A DNA stretch of 64,000 nucleotides from Bombiscardovia apis (GTDB lineage Bacteria > Actinomycetota > Actinomycetes > Actinomycetales > Bifidobacteriaceae), in the NCBI RefSeq assembly GCF_033095945.1, contig NZ_AP026800.1, forward strand, positions 1,674,001 through 1,738,000, written 5' to 3'. A model generated the notes under the pieces. That model saw only the letters and a program-made list of their open reading frames with translations, was not told the DNA's origin and did no database searches. The position numbers and the translations under genes are program-made. Shown in pieces: positions 47,191 through 55,895 of the stretch. Position 1 is the first letter of the stretch. Each line of letters starts with the position of its first letter.

Positions 47191-50014
47191 ATGCGTACCG
47201 TACAAGCCATTAGTGCTACCGTACTTGGGCTGTCCTTGAGCATCCTGGGGGGGGGGGTACGCTAGTTTAGCGGCTCCCACCCCGGCCTACGCCAACCCCG
47301 CATCCGATAACGCTCAACCTGCACCCAGCGAAGACGCTCCCGCACACGATTCACAACCAGCACCAGCACCAACTCCGGCGCCCGCACCAGCTCATTCGGC
47401 CCCTCACTTAAGCCCCCGCGGCGGCAACTGCACCATCGACAGCAGCAGCATCGCCACCTGCGTTCCCGACCCTAAGCTCGCCGCAAAAATCGCCACAGCA
47501 CTCGGCACCACTAGCTCGGCAACGCTCACCAGCACTCTCATCGACAGTCTCACCAACCTCAGCGCATCTCGTGGCGGCATAACAAACATTGAGGGCATAC
47601 AACACTTCACCAAACTCCAAACACTCACCATAAACAATAACCAAATCACCGACCTCAGCCCAGTCACCGACCTACCCAGCCTCACCAGCATTATGGCAGT
47701 CTCCAATCAGATCACGAACGCAGGCAACCTCAACAACCCCAACCTCACGTCGATCAACTTGGGCAGTAATAGCCTCACCAGCGTAACCAGCGTCAACTGG
47801 GCTAGCCTCACCAAACTCCAAACACTCACCATAAACAATAACCAAATCACCAATTTCAGCCCAGTCACCGCACTACCCAGCCTCACCAGCATAGATGCAT
47901 CCAGCAATCAGATCACAAGCGCAGGCGACCTCAACAACCCCAATCTCACCACCCTCAACCTCAGCAGCAATAGCCTCACCAGCGTAACCAGCATCAACTG
48001 GGCCAACCTCACCAAACTCCAAACACTCAGCCTCATCAATAATCAAATAACTAACCTCAGCCCGGTCACCGGACTACCCCGCCTCACCAGCTTGACAGCA
48101 AGCGCTAATCAGATTACAAACGCAGGCAACCTCAACAACCCCAACCTCACCACCCTCAACCTCAGCAACAATAGCCTCACCAGCATAGGCAGCATCAACT
48201 GGCCCGCCCTCACCAAACTCCAAAGTCTCGACCTAGGCACTAATCAAATAACAGACCTCAGCCCCGCCACTGGACTGCCCCGCCTTATCAAATTAGTGGC
48301 GGTTAGCAATCAGATCTCAAGCGTGGGCAACCTCAACAACCCCAACCTCACCACCCTCAGCTTAGGCAACAATAATCTCGCCAGCATAGGCAGCATCAAC
48401 TGGCCCGCCCTCACCAAACTCCAAACACTGACCATCAACGTTAATCAAATAACTGACATCAGCCCCATCACTGAACTACCCAGCCTCACCAGTTTGAACG
48501 CTTCCAACAACCAAATCACAAGCGTAGGCAACCTCAACAACCCCAAACTTCTGAATTTGGCTCTGTCTTACAATACAATCCCCAGCATAACCAGCATCAA
48601 CTGGACCAACCTCACCAAACTCCAAAACCTCAGCCTCAACAACAATCAAATAGGCGATCTCAGCCCAGTCACCGGACTACCCCGCCTCACCAGTTTGAAC
48701 GCTTCCAACAACCAAATCACCAACGCAGGAAACCTCAACAACCCCAACGTCACAAGCCTCATACTCAACAACAATAACCTCACCAGCATAGCCAGCGTCA
48801 ACTGGAGCAACCTCACCAAACTCCAAAACCTTAGCCTCAACAACAATCAAATAAGCAATCTCAGCCCGGCAGCAAGACTACCCAGACTCACTCGTTTGAA
48901 CGCTTCCAACAACCAAATCACCAACGCTGGCAACATCAACAGCCCCGAGCTCGCCTACCTCAGCCTAGATAACAACAGACTTCCCAGTATTTCCAGTATC
49001 AGCTGGACTAACCTCCCCAAACTCCGCGAACTCGACTTGCACACCAACAAGATAGGCGACCTCAGCCCAGTCACCGGACTGCCTCGCCTCACGCACTTGA
49101 ACGCTTCTTATAACCAAATCACCAACGCAGGAAACCTCAACAACCCCAACCTCATATATCTAAATCTGAGCAACAATACAATCGCCAACATAGAAAGCAT
49201 CAGTTGGAACACCGTCACCAAACTCACTGAGCTCTACCTAGACAGCAACCAGATTACGGATATCAGTAGCATCAACTGGAACAAACTCACTAGCCTCAGG
49301 AACTCAAGCAAAGTCAATCTATCCAATCAAAACGTACGTTTACCAGCTCTCCCTAGCTACACCGACACACCCCTTACGCTCGGCCCAGCCATTATCAGCT
49401 CAAACCCAAACATCTTCGCCGTGCCAGACATAGATGCCGTAAACAACACCAATAGTCAAACCCCCTGCGGCGGCTATTACAATCCCAGCGACGGCACCTA
49501 TATTTGGTCATGCTCTTACCCAATAAACCATCGATATGCCTTCAAAGGCAACGTCATCCTGCCTTACATTGCCGACCCCATCGTATTCAGCGGCCTTATT
49601 TCCCAAGGCGTATCCGGATACGCAGTAACCTTCGACCCCAACGGCGGCTCCTTGTTCTCCCCCACAATCGTGGCCGTTCCCACTGCCGGAGGCTATATCA
49701 GCGAGCCAAGTGACGAACCAACGAAGGGCGCCGCGAATGAATTCCTGGGCTGGTACACAGCAATCGAGGGCGGCCGCAGATGGAATTTCTCTACTATGAC
49801 GGTGAACAGCAACATGACCCTCTATGCCCGCTGGACTCCAGCCGTCGCTCTTCCACCGGCCGGGAATACCCCGATTCAGCTGTGGAGCGGAGCGGGTTTT
49901 CTAACAACTAGCGCACTGGCAGCAGCAGGATACGGGAGTTATGCAATAAAGCAGCGCTCCAAAACCAGCAGCAGGCACGCAGTCAAACGCAATTCATCAC
50001 CCTTACTGGCATAA
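47191..50014 (+). CDS. Phase-variable LRR surface protein 6 (OFF: frameshifted at G11)
   Basis: The signal peptide (MRTVQAISATVLGLSLSIL) runs into 11 G and TAG at 47263. Ten G yields the largest member, 940 residues, ending at 50014. It would contain a Pro/Ala-rich stretch, a Cys-paired cap of a second type (GGNCTIDSSSIATCVPDPKLAAKI), and about 24 highly regular LRRs of two alternating forms (NQITNAGNLNNPNLTTLNLS and SINWxxLTKLQxLxLxxNQI). A beta spacer, one InlB-type repeat (VTFDPNGG to TLYARW), LPPAG, a hydrophobic helix and a basic tail follow. Cap and repeat type pair it with gene 7, which begins 80 bases downstream, so these two form a separate subgroup. Confidence 0.85.
47247..47257 (+). 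repeat. Poly-G tract (11 G) in surface gene 6
   Basis: Followed by TACGCTAGTTTAG. With 11 G the frame is GTA CGC TAG; with 12 G it stops at TAG two codons later; with 10 G it is open to 50014. Confidence 0.9.
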
Positions 50015-50094
50015 AACCGGCGACCGCACATGCACTTTTCCAGCTCTAGCCATTCTTCATTACACGCTCAGATAATCGTCCGTTAGGAGTTACC

Positions 50095-52755
50095 ATGCGA
50101 AACACACGAGCCCTCGGCCTTGCGGCATTTACCTTATTCTTAACTCTCCTGGGGGGGGGGGTAGCGGTCAGCACACCAGCCCACGCGCAACCCGCTTCTA
50201 GCGGCACTCAACCAGCGCAGCGCATAGATACTTCGGCCCATCATGCCCAACCAGCACCAGCCATTCCGGCCATTCAGCTGAGCCCTCGCGGCAGCAACTG
50301 CACTATCAACAGCAGCAGCATCGCCACCTGCGTTCCCGACCCCAAGCTAGCCGCAAAAATCGCCACAGCACTCCGCACATCTACATCTGCAACCCTCACC
50401 ACCGCCCTCGTCGATAGCCTCGACACTCTTAAAGCGCAAAGTGCAGGAATCGTAAGCGTTGAGGGCATTCAACACTTCACCAAGCTCAGAGAAATCCGTA
50501 TCGACAACAACCAGATAACCGACATCAGCCCCATCACCGGACTACCCGACCTCAGCACGCTGAGCGCAAACTCTAACCAGATAACAACCGTAGGCGCGCT
50601 CGATAACCCCAGCCTCCAAAGTCTCCAATTACAGATAAATAAGATATCGAGCATAGCCAGCATCAACTGGACCAACCTCACCAAACTCCAAAACATCGAC
50701 CTCGCCAACAACCAGATAACCGACATCAGCCCAGTCACCGGACTACCAAGCCTCACCGGGCTGCGGGCGCAGAATAATCAAATAACAAACCTCGGCAGCT
50801 TTGACAATCCCAATATCGAACACCTCTATCTGAAAAACAACAAGATAACGAGCGTAAGCAGTGTCAACTGGAGCAACCTCACCAAACTCCAAAACATCGA
50901 CCTCGCCAACAACCAGATAACCGACATCAGCCCAGTCACCGGACTACCAAGCCTCACCGGGCTGCGGGCGCAGAATAATCAAATAACAAACCTCGGCAGC
51001 TTTGACAATCCCAATATCGAACACCTCTATCTGAAAAACAACAAGATAACGAGCGTAAGCAGTGTCAACTGGAGCAACCTCACCAAACTCCAAAACATCG
51101 ACCTCGACAACAACCAGATAACCGACATCAGCACCATCACCGGACTACCAAGCCTCACTAGGATAGATGCTAACGTTAATCAGATAACGAACGTGGGTAA
51201 CTTCAACAACCCAAATATCACAATACTCAACCTATGCCAGAATAAAATATCGAGCATAGCCAGCATCAGCTGGACCAACCTCACCAAACTCCAATCACTC
51301 GGCCTCAACAACAACCAGATAACCGACATCAGCACCATCACCGGACTACCAAGCCTCACCCATCTAAACGTAGATGCTAATCAGATAACGAACACCGGCG
51401 CCCTCAACAACCCCAACCTCACATACATAATCCTGAGCCATAATAAAATATCGAGCATAGCCGATATCAGCTGGACCAACCTCACCAAACTCCAAACACT
51501 CAGCCTCTACAACAACCAGATAACCGACATCAGCACCATCACCGGACTACCCGACCTCAGCACGCTGAGCGCAAACTCTAACCAGATAACAACCGTAGGC
51601 GCGCTCGATAACCCCAGCCTCCAAGGTCTCCAATTACAGAGAAATAAGATATCGAGCATAGCCAGCATCAACTGGAGCAACCTCACCAAACTCCAAAGCC
51701 TCGACATTAGCAACAATCAAATAACCGACATCAGCCCCATCACCGGGCTACCCAACCTCAGCAGGATAGAAGCATACCGTAATCAGATAACAACCGTAGG
51801 CGCTCTCGATAACCCCAGCCTCACTTATGTTATCTTATTTAAGAATAAAATAGCGAGTATAGCTAGCGCCAACTGGAGCAACCTCACCAAGCTTCAAGTT
51901 CTCTCTTTGTTTGATAACGAGATATCTGATATTAATTGCGTCAGTTGGAACAGCCTCACTGAATTACAACTAATACAACTACACAACAATCAGATTACTG
52001 ATATCAGCAGCATCGACTGGAACAGACTCACTAAAATTACCTCATCTGATTTAGTCACACTATCTGGGCAACAGCTGATCCTACCAGATTCGCCCGGCTA
52101 CACAGACGACCCATTCGTCCTAGGCCCCGCCACCATCAGCCACAATCCGGACACCTACTCGCCTGCAGCTAAAGACGAGCATAACAACGATCGGGTAGGG
52201 CCAGCCGGCTACACATACAACGCCAACAATGGCACCTACGAGTGGGAATGCTCCTACCCAGGGCATTATAGCTACACGTTCGGCACCAAGCTCTCCTTGC
52301 CCTACGCCTCAGGCACTGTCAGCTTCGACGGAAGCATTGCTCAACAGGTTCCCGGTCTCGCTGCCCTGTTTGACCCCAACGGCGGCACACTAAACACGCC
52401 AAAAGGAGTCGCAGTACTCACTGCCGGCAGCACCATAAGCGAACCCAACCCCAAACCCACCAAAAGCGGCCACGTACTCCTCGGCTGGTACACCACCCCC
52501 ACAACAGGCGGCAGCAAATGGGATTTCGCCGCCATGCCAGTAAACGGCAACATGACCCTCTACGCCCGCTGGGCACCCACCTTCACCCTCCCCCAGTCCG
52601 GAGCTATCCCCCTACAACAATGGGGCGGCGGCGGACTACTAGCCACCAGCGCACTAGCCGGACTCACCTACGCCAGCCGCCACATCAGGCACCACAGCAC
52701 AAAGCGCAAGCAGCCCGCCCCAACCCAAGAATCAAACCAACCAACCACCAACTAA
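50095..52755 (+). CDS. LRR surface protein 7, the only copy in the ON register
   Basis: An intact 886-residue frame: signal peptide MRNTRALGLAAFTLFLTLL-GGGVAVSTPAHA with cleavage expected after AHA, a Pro/Ala-rich stretch, the Cys-paired cap (SNCTINSSSIATCVPDPKLAAKI), about 22 LRRs alternating SINWxxLTKLQ and NQITxxGxLxNPxL forms, a beta spacer, one InlB-type repeat (ALFDPNGG to TLYARW), LPQSG, a hydrophobic helix and KRKQP tail. The 11 G are in frame because the following bases (GTAGCG) differ from the other copies; 10 G would give TAG at once, and 12 G a TAG about 15 codons on. The gene lacks the structured leader and lies 80 bases after gene 6, with TTAGGAG before the ATG. It contains a perfect 201-base internal duplication. 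Confidence 0.92.
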   Translation: MRNTRALGLAAFTLFLTLLGGGVAVSTPAHAQPASSGTQPAQRIDTSAHHAQPAPAIPAIQLSPRGSNCTINSSSIATCVPDPKLAAKIATALRTSTSATLTTALVDSLDTLKAQSAGIVSVEGIQHFTKLREIRIDNNQITDISPITGLPDLSTLSANSNQITTVGALDNPSLQSLQLQINKISSIASINWTNLTKLQNIDLANNQITDISPVTGLPSLTGLRAQNNQITNLGSFDNPNIEHLYLKNNKITSVSSVNWSNLTKLQNIDLANNQITDISPVTGLPSLTGLRAQNNQITNLGSFDNPNIEHLYLKNNKITSVSSVNWSNLTKLQNIDLDNNQITDISTITGLPSLTRIDANVNQITNVGNFNNPNITILNLCQNKISSIASISWTNLTKLQSLGLNNNQITDISTITGLPSLTHLNVDANQITNTGALNNPNLTYIILSHNKISSIADISWTNLTKLQTLSLYNNQITDISTITGLPDLSTLSANSNQITTVGALDNPSLQGLQLQRNKISSIASINWSNLTKLQSLDISNNQITDISPITGLPNLSRIEAYRNQITTVGALDNPSLTYVILFKNKIASIASANWSNLTKLQVLSLFDNEISDINCVSWNSLTELQLIQLHNNQITDISSIDWNRLTKITSSDLVTLSGQQLILPDSPGYTDDPFVLGPATISHNPDTYSPAAKDEHNNDRVGPAGYTYNANNGTYEWECSYPGHYSYTFGTKLSLPYASGTVSFDGSIAQQVPGLAALFDPNGGTLNTPKGVAVLTAGSTISEPNPKPTKSGHVLLGWYTTPTTGGSKWDFAAMPVNGNMTLYARWAPTFTLPQSGAIPLQQWGGGGLLATSALAGLTYASRHIRHHSTKRKQPAPTQESNQPTTN
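50151..50161 (+). repeat. Poly-G tract (11 G) in surface gene 7 (ON)
   Basis: Codons CTG GGG GGG GGG GTA GCG GTC: the current length keeps the frame open. Loss or gain of one G brings TAG into frame. Confidence 0.9.
50673..51106 (+). repeat. Perfect 201-bp tandem duplication inside surface gene 7
   Basis: Bases 50673-50905 are identical to 50874-51106, i.e. two exact 201-base copies plus 32 bases of a third. Each unit codes for 67 residues, three LRRs. Being a multiple of three, copy-number change would alter LRR length without breaking the frame. Confidence 0.9.
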
Positions 52756-52869
52756 CCCGCAATAGTTCCTTGCGCACACTCAACACCAACTACTCATCCC
52801 TGACTACGTTGAAAGGTCATAGGCGGAGGAACAGCGGAGGCAATGTAACGGTGACCCCGCCCAGCCCCT

Positions 52870-52893
52870 TCGCCTACGCCTACGCCTACGCCT
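52870..52893. repeat. Hexanucleotide repeat (CGCCTA)x4
   Basis: Four perfect copies of CGCCTA lie in the 150-base gap between surface gene 7 and the convergent ATPase gene. No gene or terminator is evident there. Confidence 0.7.
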
Positions 52894-52905
52894 ACGACAC
52901 AAACA

Positions 52906-54117
52906 TCAGCCAACCTCACTTAAGAGCCAATCAGCAGCAGTGAGGACTTGGGCTTGACGGGCGGCGAAGGAGTCTTCGACGCGAGAGACTACGAAGCGGC
53001 CGCTTTTGCCAACTCCCAGCAACTCACCTAACCGATTCAAGCCCTGTGCCCAGCTATCGCGGTAGGTCTGCCCCGATTTGATCTCAACCAGAGCAGGTTC
53101 CTCGGGATTGCTGTAGTCCAGCAAATCTACCTCGTTCTGCTCGGCGTCGCGGTAAAAATACAGCTGAGGCTCCTTACCGCGGTTAAGGTAGGACTTGAGC
53201 CGTTCGGCAACAATCAGATTCTCGAACACAGCACCCAAATACGGGCTCAACAGCAGTTGGCGCAAGTTAGAAATACCCAGCAAATAACAGAGCAAACCAG
53301 TGTCGTACCAGTACATTTTCGGCGTCTTGACCATGCGCTTGCCCGCATTCGCATAGTATGGCTCAATCGTGAATGCCAAGTAGGAGCTCTCCAAAATCGA
53401 GAGCCAGGCCTTTGCCGTGCGCGCGTCAACGTCCGCATCTCGGGCCAGAAGCGAATAGTTCATCAAGCTCCCGGTACGCAGGGCACACAAGCGAAGGAAC
53501 TTACGAAAACCAGCCAGATTACGCACATCTAAGTAATCGGCAACATCGCGCTCCACGTATGTAGAGAGATAGTTCGAGTAGAACAATTGCGCAGGCAGGA
53601 GCTCTCCAGCACTATCGACGCTCGCACACAGGCGCGGATAACCGCCCTTGAGCATGAATTCGTCAGCACTGAGCCCCGGCGTTAAACCTTCCGAACCCTC
53701 CGAAGTCAAGGCTCCGCTCGCCTCCCTATAGCTCAATGGCAACAGCTTCAACAGCCCCACCCGCCCGGCAAGAGACTGGGAAATATGCTTGAGCATAAGG
53801 AAATTCTGCGAGCCAGACAGCACATATTGCCCCGGTTGATTACGCTCATCCGCAGCAGTTTGAATCATAGAAAATAGCTCGGGAACATATTGAGCTTCGT
53901 CGATAATCAGATTGCTCGGGCGGTTACGAATGAACCCAACAGGATCTTGCGCGGCGGCAGTGCGCGTTTGCGGATTTTCCAAATTCACATACTCGTAGTC
54001 AGGGAACACAGCCTGCACAAGCGTAGACTTGCCACTTTGCCGAGGCCCAGTAACCGAAAGCACCGGAAACCAGCCCGCCATCTGCTTCAACAAACGCTCT
54101 TGCTCCCGAGGAATCAT
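52906..54117 (-). CDS. AAA_14/DUF4143 ATPase 3
   Basis: About 403 residues from ATG 54117 (AAGGGGCGGGG upstream); a GTG at 54135 would add six residues. Walker A is GPRQSGKSTL (about residues 20-29), Walker B NLIIDEAQYV (about 70), then VLSGSQNFLM and LLPLSYREAS. The C-terminal DUF4143 domain has FENLIVAERL, NEVDLLDYS and ALVEIKSG, an intact PD-(D/E)XK-like pattern. It is clearly related to ATPase 2 and, like it, is preceded by four repeats at a 23-nt period. It is convergent with surface gene 7. A role beyond nucleotide binding cannot be assigned. Confidence 0.85.
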   Translation of the reverse strand: MIPREQERLLKQMAGWFPVLSVTGPRQSGKSTLVQAVFPDYEYVNLENPQTRTAAAQDPVGFIRNRPSNLIIDEAQYVPELFSMIQTAADERNQPGQYVLSGSQNFLMLKHISQSLAGRVGLLKLLPLSYREASGALTSEGSEGLTPGLSADEFMLKGGYPRLCASVDSAGELLPAQLFYSNYLSTYVERDVADYLDVRNLAGFRKFLRLCALRTGSLMNYSLLARDADVDARTAKAWLSILESSYLAFTIEPYYANAGKRMVKTPKMYWYDTGLLCYLLGISNLRQLLLSPYLGAVFENLIVAERLKSYLNRGKEPQLYFYRDAEQNEVDLLDYSNPEEPALVEIKSGQTYRDSWAQGLNRLGELLGVGKSGRFVVSRVEDSFAARQAQVLTAADWLLSEVG

Positions 54118-54151
54118 GCCCCGCCCCTTTTCCACAAATCTACACCAACAG

Positions 54152-54243
54152 TTCTTACAATCCTACAATAGAAGTTCCGATAATCCTACATTAGAGTTAC
54201 CGATAATCCTACATTAGGATTGCCGATAATCTGACATTAGGCT
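54152..54243. repeat. Four direct repeats at 23-nt period upstream of ATPase 3
   Basis: Units start at 54152, 54175, 54198 and 54221, exactly 23 apart, with consensus near TTCCGATAATCCTACATTAG. The first unit (TTACAATCCTACAATAG) resembles the TTACAATnnnnCATAA unit of ATPase 2, so the arrays have a common origin. 54246-54405 shows no further feature. Confidence 0.85.
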
Positions 54244-54405
54244 TCCAAAAAGGGCGGCATATCGGGTTTTCTTTGAACTCTTGCATAGATTAAATCAATG
54301 AGGGGAATACAGACGGTTTTTACCATTTGCAGTCCGGTCAACATCTACATAATCTTGCTCCAAACCAGTGCATACAGACACAAAAGCTTTAGCTCCTGCT
54401 TGCGC

Positions 54406-55800
54406 TCACTCCTCGGGCTCGGTCGGATCTAAGGATAGCCAGGCGGTGCCGTGGGCTGGGATGGTGGCGGCGATAACTCGGTCGGGGCCTTCGCCTTCGA
54501 TGCGAGCGTCGGATTCCAGGGTTTCTAGGCCTTTCCAGAGGTTGGTTATGGCCCAGGGTTGGGAGGCTTTGGCGATGCCGACGATGCTTTGGAGGGCCAC
54601 TGAGAACTCGTGGGGCTCGGAGCCGGTCCAGAAGATAGCAGCGTAGAAGCCGCCAGCGTGGGCGGAGGGGGTGCCATCGGCCCAGTCAGCAGCCTCAGCC
54701 TTCCACACGATTTGGTCGCCCAAGTAGCTTTCGTCTTTGCCCCACTCGGCGCCGACTCGCTCGCGGATAATCTCACAGTTGCCCTTCGACCCGGCTGTCA
54801 CCTCTTGCAGGGCGGGATTGGCAAGCAATTCCAGTGTTGCAGGCTCACTCGTGGGCAGGTCGCCGCCCACCATGAGCGGCGAGCGCCCCATGGCCCACAA
54901 GGTCAGCAAGGTCCGCTGCTCGTTGGGTGTGAGCAAGGATTGGCGGTCGTCGCCGCGCTCAGCCCGCAGGCCAATGTGCCCTAGGGGAAGCATGTCTGCG
55001 TCGGCCCAGCTGCCGTTGCGTTGGAAGGGAGCCCAGCGAGCAAGGCGTGCAAACTGCTGGAAGATGTCAGACCAGCGATCCCACAAATCGTCGGAAATAC
55101 GCCACATTTGGGCATGCTCACGCAAAAAGTCCACGTGCGTAGTAGGCACCCAGCCGCCGGGCGAGAGGGAGAGCGTTATCTCGCAGCCGTGGGCGCGCTC
55201 AGCCTTCTCGATAGCGGCCGCATAGGAGGCGATTTCCTCCGAGTAGAAGGGAGTCTGCATATCGTCGACTTTGAGATAGTCCACGCCCCAGAGCGCAAAA
55301 AGGTCAACTTGCGCATCGTACCAGGCTTGGGCGCCGGGCTGGGAGTGGTCAATGCCGTAATTGTCGGGATTCCAAGAGCACACGTGGCTTGTGTCTGCAA
55401 TCTGGCTGGCGGTGTAGGGGGTGCCAAAAACGGGCAGATCACGCTCGACCGCTAGGCGGGGCAGGCCTCGCATCACGTGTATACCAAAGTTGAGCCCGAG
55501 CGCATGAATCTGGTCGGCGAGCGGCTTGAAGCCGGCTCCATTCGCAGCTGAGGGGAAGCGCTGGGGGTCGGGCAGTTGGCGGCCGTATTCATCTAAGACC
55601 AGCGGTGCGTTCTCGTTGTATCCGTGGGCGCGGGCGGTGGGGTCGTACCAGGCAATGTCTACAACAAGCGTGTTCCAGCCGGCGGGCAGCAGCTTATCGT
55701 GCATGGCTTGAGCATTGGCCAAGACCTCTTGCTCGTTGACAGTCGTACCGTATGAATCCCAGCTATTCCAGCCCATCGGTGGGCGCCATGCCTTGGTCAT
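54406..55800 (-). CDS. GH27 glycosidase (alpha-galactosidase or beta-L-arabinopyranosidase)
   Basis: About 464 residues from ATG 55800, chosen for GGAGGAAGC upstream. A (beta/alpha)8 GH27 catalytic domain is clear: PPMGWNSWDSYG near the N-terminus, YLKVDD with the probable nucleophile Asp179, and RISDDLWD with the acid/base near Asp237; a short beta domain ends the protein. No signal peptide, so it acts on imported sugars. GH27 includes alpha-galactosidases and, in some bacteria, beta-L-arabinopyranosidases; the arabinose-related context here leaves both open. It follows the GH43 gene at 55896 on the same strand, with a palindromic operator between them. Confidence 0.85.
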   Translation of the reverse strand: MTKAWRPPMGWNSWDSYGTTVNEQEVLANAQAMHDKLLPAGWNTLVVDIAWYDPTARAHGYNENAPLVLDEYGRQLPDPQRFPSAANGAGFKPLADQIHALGLNFGIHVMRGLPRLAVERDLPVFGTPYTASQIADTSHVCSWNPDNYGIDHSQPGAQAWYDAQVDLFALWGVDYLKVDDMQTPFYSEEIASYAAAIEKAERAHGCEITLSLSPGGWVPTTHVDFLREHAQMWRISDDLWDRWSDIFQQFARLARWAPFQRNGSWADADMLPLGHIGLRAERGDDRQSLLTPNEQRTLLTLWAMGRSPLMVGGDLPTSEPATLELLANPALQEVTAGSKGNCEIIRERVGAEWGKDESYLGDQIVWKAEAADWADGTPSAHAGGFYAAIFWTGSEPHEFSVALQSIVGIAKASQPWAITNLWKGLETLESDARIEGEGPDRVIAATIPAHGTAWLSLDPTEPEE

Positions 55801-55844
55801 GCTTCCTCCTTGAATGCGCATTGCGAGCGCGAATTTCCTTTTTC

Positions 55845-55857
55845 TTGACTTAGTCAA
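55845..55857. promoter_or_regulatory. Palindromic operator upstream of the GH27 gene
   Basis: TTGACTTAGTCAA is a perfect 6+1+6 inverted repeat 45 bases upstream of the GH27 start, of a type often bound by LacI-family regulators. It suggests an internal, separately controlled promoter. Confidence 0.55.
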
Positions 55858-55895
55858 CTAATTATGAGGCAGACAGCTAGCCGTCCCAACCACGC

